A stretch of 64,000 bases of DNA from Dillenia suffruticosa (GCA_033439265.1 JAVTVX010000015.1:22869947-22933946); one strand, 5' to 3'; positions 1 through 11,705 are shown, counted from the first letter of the stretch. Notes: generated from the letters alone by a model not told the origin. Made by a program: numbers and translations.

Positions 1-601
1 AAACGTAGTAATCAAAGTAGCTTCGGAAATCGAGAAAAGTTGGAGAAATTTGCGCTAGAGGAAGGGCTTGGACCTTCGACCTTGTGGTTAACAGCAACAC
101 GCTCTAACCAACTGAGCTACTCCAGCATCTGCTAGCGGAACAAGAAAGCATTAAGTTGGTATCCCTTAGACCAGTCAGAATAGGAAAAGTTGAAATGAAA
201 GTTGCTTGGGAAATCGGAAAAAATTGGAGGAATTTAAGTTAGAGGAAGCGCTTGAACCTTCGACCTTGTGGTTAACGGCGAAACGCTCTAACCAACTGAG
301 CTACTTCAGCTCTTCAGAAAAACCAAAAACCATTAATGTTCCCGAGACCAAGTAGCATTGGAAATTGTCGATAGGAAATTGAACTATTTTGAAGTGTAAA
401 AAACTAAAATAATTTACACTAGAGAAAGGGCTACAAACTTTGACCTTGTGGTTAACCGCCACATGCTCTAACCAACTTAAGTACTCCAGCTTTTGCTAGA
501 GGAACAAGAAAGCATTAAGTTGGTGACCCCTAGACCAATCAGAATAGGAAACGTAGTTATCAAATTAGCTTGGGAAATCGAGAGAAATTGGAGAAATTTA
601 C

Positions 602-674
602 GCTAGAGGAAGGGTTTGAACTTTCGACTTTGTGGTTTACAGCCACACGCTCTAACCAACTGAGCTACTCCAGC
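602..674 (-). tRNA. tRNA-Asn-like class D unit with anticodon GUA (Tyr) instead of GUU
   Basis: The anticodon loop reads CTGTAAA, placing GTA at positions 34-36, while the five-base-pair anticodon stem TGTGG/CCACA is intact. The T stem has one mismatch (GAAAG/CCTTC). The matching unit one hexamer later (1700-1772) reads CTGTTAA, so the change is private to this copy. Other identity elements are those of tRNA-Asn. It is most likely a decayed copy, but it is a clean one-base anticodon change. Confidence 0.6.
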
Positions 675-786
675 TTTTGCTAGAGGAACAAGAAAGCATT
701 AAGCTGGTATCCCCTAGACCAGTCAAAATAGGAAAAGTAGTAGTCAAAGTTGCTTGGGAAATCAGAAAAAAATTGGAGTAATTTAC

Positions 787-859
787 GCTAGAGGAAGGGC
801 TTGAACCTTCGGCCTTGTGGTTAACAGCCACACGCTCTAACCAACTGAGCTACTCCAGC
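787..859 (-). tRNA. tRNA-Asn(GUU), class E
   Basis: Acceptor stem GCTGGAG/CTCTAGC pairs fully with one G-U. D stem is GCTC/GAGC, anticodon stem TGTGG/CCACA with loop CTGTTAA (GTT), and T stem GAAGG/CCTTC with loop TTCAAGC. The A box TAGCTCAGTTGG and B box GGTTCAAGCCC are in place. About 15 bp past the 3' end a run of seven T on the minus strand could terminate Pol III. Confidence 0.8.
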
Positions 860-1699
860 TCTTTCGAAAAACCAAAAACCATTGATGTCCCCTAGACCAT
901 GTAGCATTGGAAATTGTCGATAGGCAATTGTAGTAATTTAGAAGTGTAAAAAATTAAAATAATTTACGCTAGAGAAAGGGCAACAAACTTCGACCTTGTG
1001 GTTAACTGTTAGATACTCTGACCAACTAAACTACTGTAGCTTTTGCTAGAGGAACAAGAAAGCAGTAAGTTGGCGACCCCTATACCAATCAGAATAGGAA
1101 ACGTAGTAATCAAAGTAGCTTCGGAAATCGAGAAAAGTTGGAGAAATTTGCGCTAGAGGAAGGGCTTGGACCTTCGACCTTGTGGTTAACAGCAACACGC
1201 TCTAACCAACTGAGCTACTCCAGCATCTGCTAGCGGAACAAGAAAGCATTAAGTTGGTATCCCTTAGACCAGTCAGAATAGGAAAAGTTGAAATGAAAGT
1301 TGCTTGGGAAATCGGAAAAAATTGGAGGAATTTAAGTTAGAGGAAGCGCTTGAACCTTCGACCTTGTGGTTAACGGCGAAACGCTCTAACCAACTGAGCT
1401 ACTTCAGCTCTTCAGAAAAACCAAAAACCATTAATGTTCCCGAGACCAAGTAGCATTGGAAATTGTCGATAGGAAATTGAACTATTTAGAAGTGTAAAAA
1501 ACTAAAATAATTTACACTAGAGAAAGGGCTACAAACTTTGACCTCGTGGTTAACCGCCACATGCTCTAACCAACTTAAGTACTCCAGCTTTTGCTAGAGG
1601 AACAAGAAAGCATTAAGTTGGTGACCCCTAGACCAATCAGAATAGGAAACGTAGTTATCAAATTAGCTTGGGAAATCGAGAGAAATTGGAGAAATTTAC

Positions 1700-1722
1700 G
1701 CTAGAGGAAGGGCTTGAACCTT

Positions 1723-1755
<33 letters not shown>

Positions 1756-1772
1756 AACTGAGCTACTCCAGC
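1700..1772 (-). tRNA. tRNA-Asn(GUU), class D
   Basis: Complete cloverleaf with anticodon GTT and all four stems paired. The 5' flank on the minus strand ends in CAAAA directly before the body, matching the CAA motif usual upstream of plant tRNA genes. The 3' flank of this class has no run of four or more T nearby, so termination would be weak. Confidence 0.8.
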
Positions 1773-1884
1773 TTTTGCTAGGGGAACAAGAAAGCATTAA
1801 GCTGGCATCCCCTAGACCAGTCAAAATTGGAAAAGTAGTAGTCAAAGTTGCTTGGGAAATCAGAAAAAAATTGGAGTAATTTAC

Positions 1885-1957
1885 GCTAGAGGAAGGGCTT
1901 GAACCTTCGGCCTTGTGGTTAACAGCCACACGCTCTAACCAACTGAGCTACTCCAGC
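1885..1957 (-). tRNA. tRNA-Asn(GUU), class E
   Basis: Same cloverleaf as the copy at 787-859, with all stems paired and anticodon GTT, followed by a seven-T run downstream on the minus strand. Confidence 0.8.
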
Positions 1958-2799
1958 TCTTTAGAAAAACCAAAAACCATTGATGTCCCCTAGACCAAGT
2001 AGCATTGGAAATTATCGATAGGCAATTGTAGTAATGTAGAAGTGTAAAAAATTAAAATAATTTATGCTAAGGAAAGGGCTGCAAACTTCGACCTTGTGGT
2101 TAACTGCTAGATACCCTGACCAACTAAACTACTCTAGCTTTTGCTTGAGGAACAAGAAAGCATTAAGTTGACGACCCATAGACCAATCAGAATAGGAAAC
2201 GTAGTAATCAAAGTAGCTTCGGAAATCGAGAAAAATTGGAGAAATTTGCGCTAGAGGAAGGGCTTGGACCTTCGACCTTCTGGTTAACAGCCACATGCTC
2301 TAACCAACTGAGCTACTCCAGCTTTTGCTAGAGGAACAAGAAAGCATTAAGCTGGCATCCCCTAGACCAGTGAAAATAGGAAAAGTAGTAGTCAAAGTTG
2401 CTTGGGAAATAAGAAAAAAATTGGAGTAATTTACGCTAGAGGAAGGGCTTGAACCTTTGGCCTTGTGGTTAACAGCCACACGCTCTAACCAACTGAGCTA
2501 CTCTAGCTCTTTAGAAAATCCAAAAACCATCGATGTCCTCTAGACCAAGTAGCATTGGAAATTGTCGATAGGCAATTGTTGTAATTTAGAAGTGTAAATA
2601 ATTAAAATAATTTATGCTAGAGAAAGGGCTACAAACTTTGACCTTGTGGTTAACCGCCACATGCTCTAACCAACTTAAGTACTCCAGCTTTTGCTAGAGG
2701 AACAAGAAAGCATTAAGTTGGTGACCCCTAGACCAATCAGAATAGGAAACGTAGTTATCAAATTAGCTTGGGAAATCGAGAGAAATTGGAGAAATTTAC

Positions 2800-2822
2800 G
2801 CTAGAGGAAGGGCTTGAACCTT

Positions 2823-2855
<33 letters not shown>

Positions 2856-2872
2856 AACTGAGCTACTCCAGC
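2800..2872 (-). tRNA. tRNA-Asn(GUU), class D
   Basis: Intact cloverleaf, anticodon GTT, CAAAA at the immediate 5' flank. It belongs to a block that looks like a recent duplicate of the block starting near 1700. Confidence 0.8.
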
Positions 2873-2984
2873 TTTTGCTAGAGGAACAAGAAAGCATTAA
2901 GCTGGCATCCCCTAGACCAGTCAAAATTGGAAAAGTAGTAGTCAAAGTTGCTTGGGAAATCAGAAAAAAATTGGAGTAATTTAC

Positions 2985-3057
2985 GCTAGAGGAAGGGCTT
3001 GAACCTTCGGCCTTGTGGTTAACAGCCACACGCTCTAACCAACTGAGCTACTCCAGC
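2985..3057 (-). tRNA. tRNA-Asn(GUU), class E
   Basis: Intact cloverleaf with anticodon GTT and a seven-T run downstream; duplicate partner of 1885-1957. Confidence 0.8.
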
Positions 3058-3534
3058 TCTTTAGAAAAACCAAAAACCATTGATGTCCCCTAGACCAAGT
3101 AGCATTGGAAATTATCGATAGGCAATTGTAGTAATGTAGAAGTGTAAAAAATTAAAATAATTTATGCTAAGGAAAGGGCTGCAAACTTCGACCTTGTGGT
3201 TAACTGCTAGATACCCTGACCAACTAAACTACTCTAGCTTTTGCTTGAGGAACAAGAAAGCATTAAGTTGACGACCCATAGACCAATCAGAATAGGAAAC
3301 GTAGTAATCAAAGTAGCTTCGGAAATCGAGAAAAATTGGAGAAATTTGCGCTAGAGGAATGGCTTGGACCTTCGACCTTGTGGTTAACAGCCACATGCTC
3401 TAACCAACTGAGCTACTCCAGCTTTTGCTAGAGGAACAAGAAAGCATTAAGCTGGCATCCCCTAGACCAGTCAAAATAGGAAAAGTAGTAGTCAAAGTTG
3501 CTTGGGAAATCAGAAAAAAATTGGAGTAATTTAC

Positions 3535-3607
3535 GCTAGAGGAAGGGCTTGAACCTTCGGCCTTGTGGTTAACAGCCACACGCTCTAACCAACTGAGCTA
3601 CTCCAGC
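3535..3607 (-). tRNA. tRNA-Asn(GUU), class E
   Basis: Intact cloverleaf with anticodon GTT, in the extra trimer (3350-3899) that breaks the hexamer register. Confidence 0.78.
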
Positions 3608-4446
3608 TCTTTAGAAAAACCAAAAACCATTGATGTCCCCTAGACCAAGTCGCATTGGAAATTGTCGATAGGCAATTGTAGTAATTTAGAAGTGTAAAAA
3701 ATTAAAATAATTTACGCTGGAGAAAGGGATACAAACTTCGACCTTGTGGTTAACTGCTAGATACTCTGACCAACTAAACTACTCTAGCTTTTGCTAGAGG
3801 AACAAGAAAGCATTAAGTTGGCGACCCCTAGACCAATCAGAATAGGAAACGTAGTAATTAAAGTAGCTTCGGAAATCGAGAAAAATTGGAGAAATTTGCG
3901 CTAGAGGAAGGGCTTGGACCTTCGACCTTGTGGTTAACAGCAACACGCTCTAACCAACTGAGCTACTCCAGCATCTGCTAGAGGAACAAGAAAACATTAA
4001 GCTGGTATCCCTTAGACCAGTAAAAATAGGAAAAGTTGAAATGAAAGTTGCTTGGGAAATCGGAAAAAATTGGAGGAATTTACGTTAGAGGAAGGGCTTG
4101 AACCTTCGACCTTGTGGTTAACGGCGAAACGCTCTAACCAACTGAGCTACTTCAGCTCTTTAGAAAAACAAAAACCATTAATGTTCCCGAGACCAAGTAG
4201 CATTGGAAATTGTCGATAGGAAATTGAACTATTTAGAAGTGTAAAAAACTAAAATAATTTACACTAGAGAAAGGGCTACAAACTTTGACCTTGTGGTCAA
4301 CCGCCACATGCTCTAACCAACTTAAGTACTCCACCTTTTGCTAGAGGAACAAGAAAGCATTAAGTTGGTGACCCCTAGACCAATCAGAATAGGAAACGTA
4401 GTTATCAAATTAGCTTGGGAAATCGAGAGAAATTGGAGAAATTTAC

Positions 4447-4469
4447 GCTAGAGGAAGGGCTTGAACCTT

Positions 4470-4502
<33 letters not shown>

Positions 4503-4519
4503 AACTGAGCTACTCCAGC
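4447..4519 (-). tRNA. tRNA-Asn(GUU), class D
   Basis: Intact cloverleaf, anticodon GTT, CAAAA at the 5' flank. Confidence 0.8.
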
Positions 4520-4631
4520 TTTTGCTAGAGGAACAAGAAAGCATTAAGCTGGCATCCCCTAGACCAGTCAAAATAGGAAAAGTAGTAGTCAAAGTTGCTT
4601 GGGAAATCAGAAAAAAATTGGAGTAATTTAC

Positions 4632-4704
4632 GCTAGAGGAAGGGCTTGAACCTTCGGCCTTGTGGTTAACAGCCACACGCTCTAACCAACTGAGCTACTC
4701 CAGC
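4632..4704 (-). tRNA. tRNA-Asn(GUU), class E
   Basis: Intact cloverleaf, anticodon GTT, seven-T run downstream on the minus strand. Confidence 0.8.
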
Positions 4705-5566
4705 TCTTTAGAAAAACCAAAAACCATTGATGTCCCCTAGACCAAGTCGCATTGGAAATTGTCGATAGGCAATTGTAGTAATTTAGAAGTGTAAAAAATT
4801 AAAATAATTTACGCCGGAGAAAGGGATACAAACTTCGACCTTGTGGTTAACTGCTAGATACTCTGACCAACTAAACTACTCTAGCTTTTGCTAGAGGAAC
4901 AAGAAAGCATTAAGTTGGCGACCCCTAGACCAATCAGAATAGGAAACGTAGTAATTAAAGTAGCTTCGGAAATCGAGAAAAATTGGAGAAATTTGCGCTA
5001 GAGGAAGGGCTTGGACCTTCGACCTTGTGGTTAACAGCAACACGCTCTAACCAACTGAGCTACTCCAGCATCTGCTAGAGGAACAAGAAAACATTAAGCT
5101 GGTATCCCTTAGACCAGTAAAAATAGGAAAAGTTGAAATGAAAGTTGCTTGGGAAATCGGAAAAAATTGGAGGAATTTACGTTAGAGGAAGGGCTTGAAC
5201 CTTCGACCTTGTGGTTAACGGCGAAACGCTCTAACCAACTGAGCTACTTCAGCTCTTTAGAAAAACAAAAACCATTAATGTTCCCGAGACCAAGTAGCAT
5301 TGGAAATTGTCGATAGGAAATTGAACTATTTAGAAGTGTAAAAAACTAAAATAATTTACACTAGAGAAAGGGCTACAAACTTTGACCTTGTGGTCAACCG
5401 CCACATGCTCTAACCAACTTAAGTACTCCAGCTTTTGCTAGAGGAACAAGAAAGCATTAAGTTGGTGACCCCTGGACCAATCAGAATAGGAAACGTAGTT
5501 ATCAAATTAGCTTGGGAAATCGGGAGAAATTGGAGAAATTTACGCTAGAGGAAGGGCTTGAACCTT

Positions 5567-5599
<33 letters not shown>

Positions 5600-6665
5600 A
5601 ACTGAGCTACTCCAGCTTTTGCTAGAGGAACAAGAAAGCATTAAGCTGGCATCCCCTAGACCAGTCAAAATAGGAAAAGTAGTAGTCAAAGTTGTTTGGG
5701 AAATCAGAAAAAAATTTGAGTAATTTACGGTAGAGGAAGGGCTTGAACCTTCGGCCTTGTGGTTAACAGCCACACGCTCTAACCAACTGAGCTACCCCAG
5801 CTCTTTAGAAAAACCAAAAACCATTGATATCTCCTAGACCAAGTCGCATTGGAAATTGTCGATAGGCAATTGTAGTAATTTAGAAGTGTAAAAAATTAAA
5901 ATAATTTACGCTGGAGAAAGGGCTACAAACTTCGACCTTGTGGTTAACAGCTAGATACTCTGACCAACTAAACTACTCTAGCTTTTGCTAGTGGAACATG
6001 AAAGCATTAAGTTGGCGACCCCTAGACCAATCAGAATAGGAAAAGTAGTAATTAAAGTAGCTTCGGAAATCGAGAAAAATTGGAGAAATTTGCGCTAGAG
6101 GAAGGGTTTGGACCTTCGACCTTGTGGTTAACAGCAACACGCTCTAACCAACTGAGCTACTCCAGCATCTGCTAGAGGAACAAGAAAGCATTAAGTTGGT
6201 ATCCCTTAGACCAGTCAAAATAGAAAAAGTTGAAATGAAAATTGCTTGGGAAATCGGAAAAAATTGGAGGAATTTACGTTAGAGGAAGGGCTTGAACCTT
6301 CGACTTGTGGTTAACGGCGAAACGCTCTAACCAACTGAGCTACTTCAACTCTTTAGAAAAACCAAAAACCATTAATGTTCCCGAGACCAAGTAGCATTGG
6401 AAATTGTCGATAGGAAATTGAACTATTTAGAAGTGTAAAAAACTAAAATAATTTACACTAGAGAAAGGGCTACAAACTTTGACCTTGTGGTTAACCGCCA
6501 CATGCTCTAACCAACTTAAGTACTCCAGCTTTTGCTAGAGGAACAAGAAAGCATTAAGTTGGTGACCCCTAGACCAATCAGAATAGGAAACGTAGTTATC
6601 AAATTAGCTTGGGAAATCGAGAGAAATTGGAGAAATTTACGCCAGAGGAAGGGCTTGAACCTTCA

Positions 6666-6696
<31 letters not shown>

Positions 6697-7762
6697 AACT
6701 GAGCTACTCCAGCTTTTGCTAGAGGAACAAGAAAGCATTAAGCTGGCATCCCCTAGACCAGTCAAAATTGGAAAAGTAGTAGTCAAAGTTGCTTGGGAAA
6801 TCAGAAAAAAAATTGGAGTAATTTACGCTAGAGGAAGGGCTTGAACCTTCGGCCTTGTGGTTAACAGCCTCACACTCTAACCAACTGAGCTACTCCAGCT
6901 CTTTAGAAAAACCAAAAACCATTGATGTCCCCTAGACCAAGTAGCATTGGAAATTGTCGATAGGCAATTGTAGTAATTTAGAAGTGTAAAAAATTAAAAT
7001 AATTTACGCTAGAGAAAGGGCTACGAACTTCGACCTTGTGGTTAACTGCTAGATACTCTGACCAACTAAACTACTCTAGCTTTTGCTAGAGGAACAAGAA
7101 AGCATTAAGCTGGCGACCCCTAGACCAATCAGAATAGGAAACGTAGTAATTAAAGTAGCTTCGGAAATCGAGAAAAATTGGAGAAATTTTCGCTAGAGGA
7201 AGGGCTTGGACCTTCGACCTTGTGGTTAACAGCAACACGCTCTAACCAACTGAGCTACTCCAGCATCTGCTAGAGGAACAAGAAAGCATTAAGTTGGTAT
7301 CCCTTAGACCAGTCAGAATAGGAAAAGTTGAAATGAAAGTTGCTTGGGAAATCGGAAAAAATTGAAGGAATTTACGTTAGAGGAAGGGCTTGAACCCTCG
7401 ACCTTGTGGTTAACAGCGATACGCTCTAACCAACTGAGCTACTTCAGCTCTTTAGAAAAACCAAAAACCATTAATGTTCCCGAGACCAAGTAGCATTGGA
7501 AATTGTCGATAGGAATTTGAACTATTTAGAAGTGTAAAAAACTAAAATAATTTAAACTAGAGAAAGGGCTACAAACTTTGACCTTGTGGTTAACCGCCAC
7601 ATGCTCTAACCAACTTAAGTACTCCAGCTTTTGCTAAAGGAACAAGAAAGCATTAAGTTGGTGACGCCTAAACCAATTAGAATAGGAAACGTAGTTATCA
7701 AATTAGCTTGGGAAATCGAGAGAAATTGGAGAAATTTACGCTAGAGGAAGGGTTTGAACCTT

Positions 7763-7795
<33 letters not shown>

Positions 7796-8473
7796 AACTG
7801 AGCTACTCCAGCTTTTGCTAGAGGAACAAGAAAGCATTAAGCTGGCATCCCCTAGACCAGTCAAAATAGGAAAAGTAGTAGTCAAAGTTGCTTGGGAAAT
7901 CAGAAAAAAATTCGAGTAATTAACGCTAGAGGAAGGGCTTGAACCATCGGCCTTGTGGTTAACAGCCACACGCTCTAACCAACTGAGCTACTCCAGCTCT
8001 TTAGAAAAACCAAAAACCATTGATGTCCCCTAGACCAAGTCGCATTAGAAATTGTCGATAGGCAATTGTAGTAATTTAGAAGTGTAAAAAATTGAAATAA
8101 TTTACGCTAAAGAAAAGGCAACAAACTTCGACTTTGTGGTTAACTGCTAGATACTCTGACCAACTAAACTACTCTAGCTTTTGCTAGAGGAACAAGAAAG
8201 CATTAAGTTGACGACCCCTAGACCAATCGGAATAGGAAACGTAGTAATCAAAGTAGCTTCAGAAATCGGGAAAAATTGGAGAAATTTACGCAAGAAGAAG
8301 GGCTTGGACCTTCGTCCTTGTGGTTAATAGCCACACGCACTAACCAACTGAGCTACACCAGCATCTGCTAGAGGAACAAGAAAGCATTAAGTTGGTATCC
8401 CTTAGACCAGTCAGAATAGGAAAAGTTGAAATTAAAGTTGCTTGGGAAATCGAAAAAAATTTGAGGAATTTAC

Positions 8474-8645
8474 GTTAGAGGAAGGGCTTGAACGTTCGAC
8501 CTTGTGGTTAACAGCGATACGCTCTAACCAACTGAACTACTCCAGCTCTTTAGAAAAACCAAAAACCATTAAGTTAGAGGAAGGGCTTGAACCTTCGACC
8601 TTGTGGTTAACGGCGAAACGCTCTAACCAACTAAGCTACTTCAGC
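8474..8645 (-). repeat. Extra class B unit from a 98-bp partial duplication
   Basis: Two tRNA-like bodies (8474-8546 and 8573-8645) are only 99 bp apart instead of about 183. The spacer between them is cut short after the AAAAACCAAAAACCATT core. The hexamer containing them is about 98 bp longer than its neighbours, so this is an insertion by partial duplication and not a deletion. The tRNA bodies are class B, with imperfect acceptor stems. Confidence 0.75.
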
Positions 8646-8935
8646 TCTTTAGAAAAACAAAAACCATTAATGTTCCCGAGACCAAGTAGCATTGGAAATT
8701 GTCGATAGGAAATTGAACTATTTAGAAGTGTAAAAAACTAAAATAATTTACACTAGAGAAAGGGCTACAAACTTTGACCTTGTGGTCAACCGCCACATGC
8801 TCTAACCAACTTAAGTACTCCAGCTTTTGCTAGAGGAACAAGAAAGCATTAAGTTGGTGACCCCTAGACCAATCAGAATAGGAAACGTAGTTATCAAATT
8901 AGCTTGGGAAATCGAGATAAATTGGAGAAATTTAC

Positions 8936-8958
8936 GCTAGAGGAAGGGCTTGAACCTT

Positions 8959-8991
<33 letters not shown>

Positions 8992-9008
8992 AACTGAGCT
9001 ACTCCAGC
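8936..9008 (-). tRNA. tRNA-Asn(GUU), class D
   Basis: Intact body with anticodon GTT and CAAAA at the 5' flank. Confidence 0.78.
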
Positions 9009-9120
9009 TTTTGCTAGAGGAATAAGAAAGCATTAAGCTGGCATCCCCTAGACCAGTCAAAATAGGAAAAGTAGTAGTCAAAGTTGCTTGAGAAATCAGA
9101 AAAAAATTGGAGTAATTTAC

Positions 9121-9193
9121 GCTAGAGGAAGGGCTTGAACCTTCGGCCTTGTGGTTAACAGCCACACGCTCTAACCAACTGAGCTACTCCAGC
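9121..9193 (-). tRNA. tRNA-Asn(GUU), class E
   Basis: Intact body with anticodon GTT and a seven-T run downstream on the minus strand. Confidence 0.78.
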
Positions 9194-10033
9194 TCTTTAG
9201 AAAAACCAAAAACCATTGATGTCCCCTAGACCAAGTCGCATTGGAAATTGTCGATAGGCAATTGTAGTAATTTAGAAGTGTAAAAAATTAAAATAATTTA
9301 CGCTGGAGAAAGGGCTACAAACTTCGACCTTGTGGTTAACTGCTAGATACTCTGACCAACTAAACTACTCTAGCTTTTGCTAGTGGAACAAGAAAGCATT
9401 AAGTTGGTGACCCCTAGACCAATCAGAATAGGAAACGTAGTAATTAAAGTAGCTTCGGAAATCGAGAAAAATTGGAGAAATTTGCGCTAGAGGAATGGCT
9501 TGGACCTTCGACCTTGTGGTTAACAGCAACACGCTCTAACCAACTGAGCTACTCCAGTATCTGCTAGAGGAACAAGAAAGCATTAAGTTGGTATCCCTTA
9601 GACCAGTCAAAATAGGAAAAGTTGAAATGAAAGTTGCTTGGGAAATCGAAAAAAATTGGAGGAATTTACGTTAGAGGAAGGGCTTGAACCTTCGACCTTG
9701 TGGTTAACGGCGAAACGCTCTAACCAACTAAGTTACTTCAGCTCTTTAGAAAAACCAAAAACCATTAATGTTCCCGAGACCAAGTAGCATTGGAAATTGT
9801 CGATAGGAAATTGAACTATTTAGAAGTGTAAAAAACTAAAATAATTTACACTAGAGAAAAGGCAACAAACTTTCACCTTGTGGTTAACCGCCACATGCTC
9901 TAACCAACTTAAGTACTCCAGCTTTTGCTAGAGGAACAAGAAAGCATTAAGTTGGTGATCCCTAGACCAATCAGAATAGGAAACGTAGTTATCAAATTAG
10001 CTTGGGAAATCGAGAGAAATTGGAGAAATTTAC

Positions 10034-10056
10034 GCTAGAGGAAGGGCTTGAACCTT

Positions 10057-10089
<33 letters not shown>

Positions 10090-10106
10090 AACTGAGCTAC
10101 TCCAGC
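10034..10106 (-). tRNA. tRNA-Asn(GUU), class D
   Basis: Intact cloverleaf with anticodon GTT. Confidence 0.78.
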
Positions 10107-11155
10107 TTTTGCTAGAGGAACAAGAAAGCATTAAGCTGGCATCCCCTAGACCAGTCAAAATTGGAAAAGTAGTAGTCAAAGTTGCTTGGGAAATCAGAAA
10201 AAAAATTGGAGTAATTTATACTAGAGGAAGGGCTTGAACCTTCGGCCTTGTGGTTAACAGCCACACGCTCTAACCAACTTAGCTACTCCAGCTCTTTAGA
10301 AAAACCAAAAACCATTGATGTCCCCTAGACCAAGTAGCATTGGAAATTGTCGATAGGCAATTGTAGTAATTTAGAAGTGTAAAAAATTAAAATAATTTAC
10401 GCTGGAGAAAGGGCTACAAACTTCGACCTTGTGGTTAACTGCTAGATACTCTGACCAACTAAACTACTCTAGCTTTTGCTAGAGGAACAAGAAAGCATTA
10501 AGTTGGCGATCCCTAGACCAATCAGAATAGGAAACGTAGTAATTAAAGTAGCTTCGGAAATCAAGAAAAATTGGAGAAATTTGCGCTAGAGGAAGGGCTT
10601 GGACCTTCGACCTTATGGTTAACAGCAACACGCTCTAACCAACTGAGCTACTCCAGCATCTGCTAGAGGAACAAGAAAGCATTAAGTTGGTATCCCTTAG
10701 ACCAGTCAGAATAGGAAAAGTTGAAATGAAAGTTGCTTGGGAAATCGGAAAAAATTGAAGGAATTTACGTTAGAGGAAGGGCTTGAACCCTCGACCTTGT
10801 GGTAAACAGCGATACGCTCTAACCAACTGAGCTACTTCAGCTCTCTAGAAAAACCAAAAACCATTAATGTTCCCTAGACCAAATTGCATTGCAAATTGTT
10901 GATAGGAAATTGAACTATTTAGAAGTGTAAAAAACTAAAATAATTTACGTTAAAGAAAGGGCTACAAACTTCGAGCTTGTGGTCAACCGGCACAAGCTGT
11001 AACCAACTTAAGTACTCCAGCTTTTGCTAGAGGAGCAAGAAAGCATTAAGTTGGTGACCCCTAGACCAGTCAGAATAAGAAACGTAGTTATCAAAGTTGC
11101 TTGGGAAATCGAGAAAAATTGGAGAAATTTACGCTAGAGGATGGGCTTGAACCTT

Positions 11156-11188
<33 letters not shown>

Positions 11189-11705
11189 AACTGAGCTACT
11201 CCAGCTTTTGCTAGAGGAACAAGATAGCATTAAGCTGGCATCCCCTAGACCAGTCAAAATAGGAAAAGTAGTAGTCAAAGATGCTTGGGAAATCAGAAAA
11301 AAATTGGAGTAATTTACGCTAGAGGAAGGGCTTGAACCTTCGGCCTTGTGGTTAACAGCCACACGCTCTAACCAACTGAGCTACTCCAGCTCTTTAGAAA
11401 AACCAAAAACCATTGATGTCCCCTACACCAAGTAGCATTGGAAATTGTCGATAGGCAATTGTAGTAATTTAGAAGTGTAAAAAATTAAAATAATTTACGC
11501 TAGAGAAAGGGCTACAAACTTCGAGCCTGTGGTTAACCGGCACATGCTCTAACCAACTTAAGTACTCCAGCTATTGCTAGAGGAGCAAGAAAGCATTAAG
11601 TTGGTGACCCCTAGACCAGTCAGAATAAGAAACGTAGTTATCAAAGTAGCTTGGGAAATCGAGAAAAATTGGAGAAATTTACGCTAGAGGAAGGGCTTGA
11701 ACCTT

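Larger units (their letters stand above)
54..1151 (-). repeat. Reference hexamer of the tRNA-Asn higher-order repeat (A-B-C-D-E-F)
   Basis: First complete higher-order unit, 1098 bp from one class A body to the next. tRNA-like bodies lie at 54-126 (A), 238-310 (B), 418-490 (C), 602-674 (D), 787-859 (E) and 968-1040 (F). D and E fold as cloverleaves. A has TCCAAGC in place of TTCAAGC in the T loop and one anticodon-stem mismatch. B has acceptor-stem mismatches. C has lost the D-stem sequence and the T loop (TTGTAGC). F has a perfect acceptor stem but a broken anticodon stem and the same dead T loop. The next hexamer (1152-2249) has the same order and length. Confidence 0.9.

Noticed and set aside
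8442..8708. 88-residue open frame with an internal repeat
   Set aside because: Translation of two tRNA-like bodies placed 99 bp apart.
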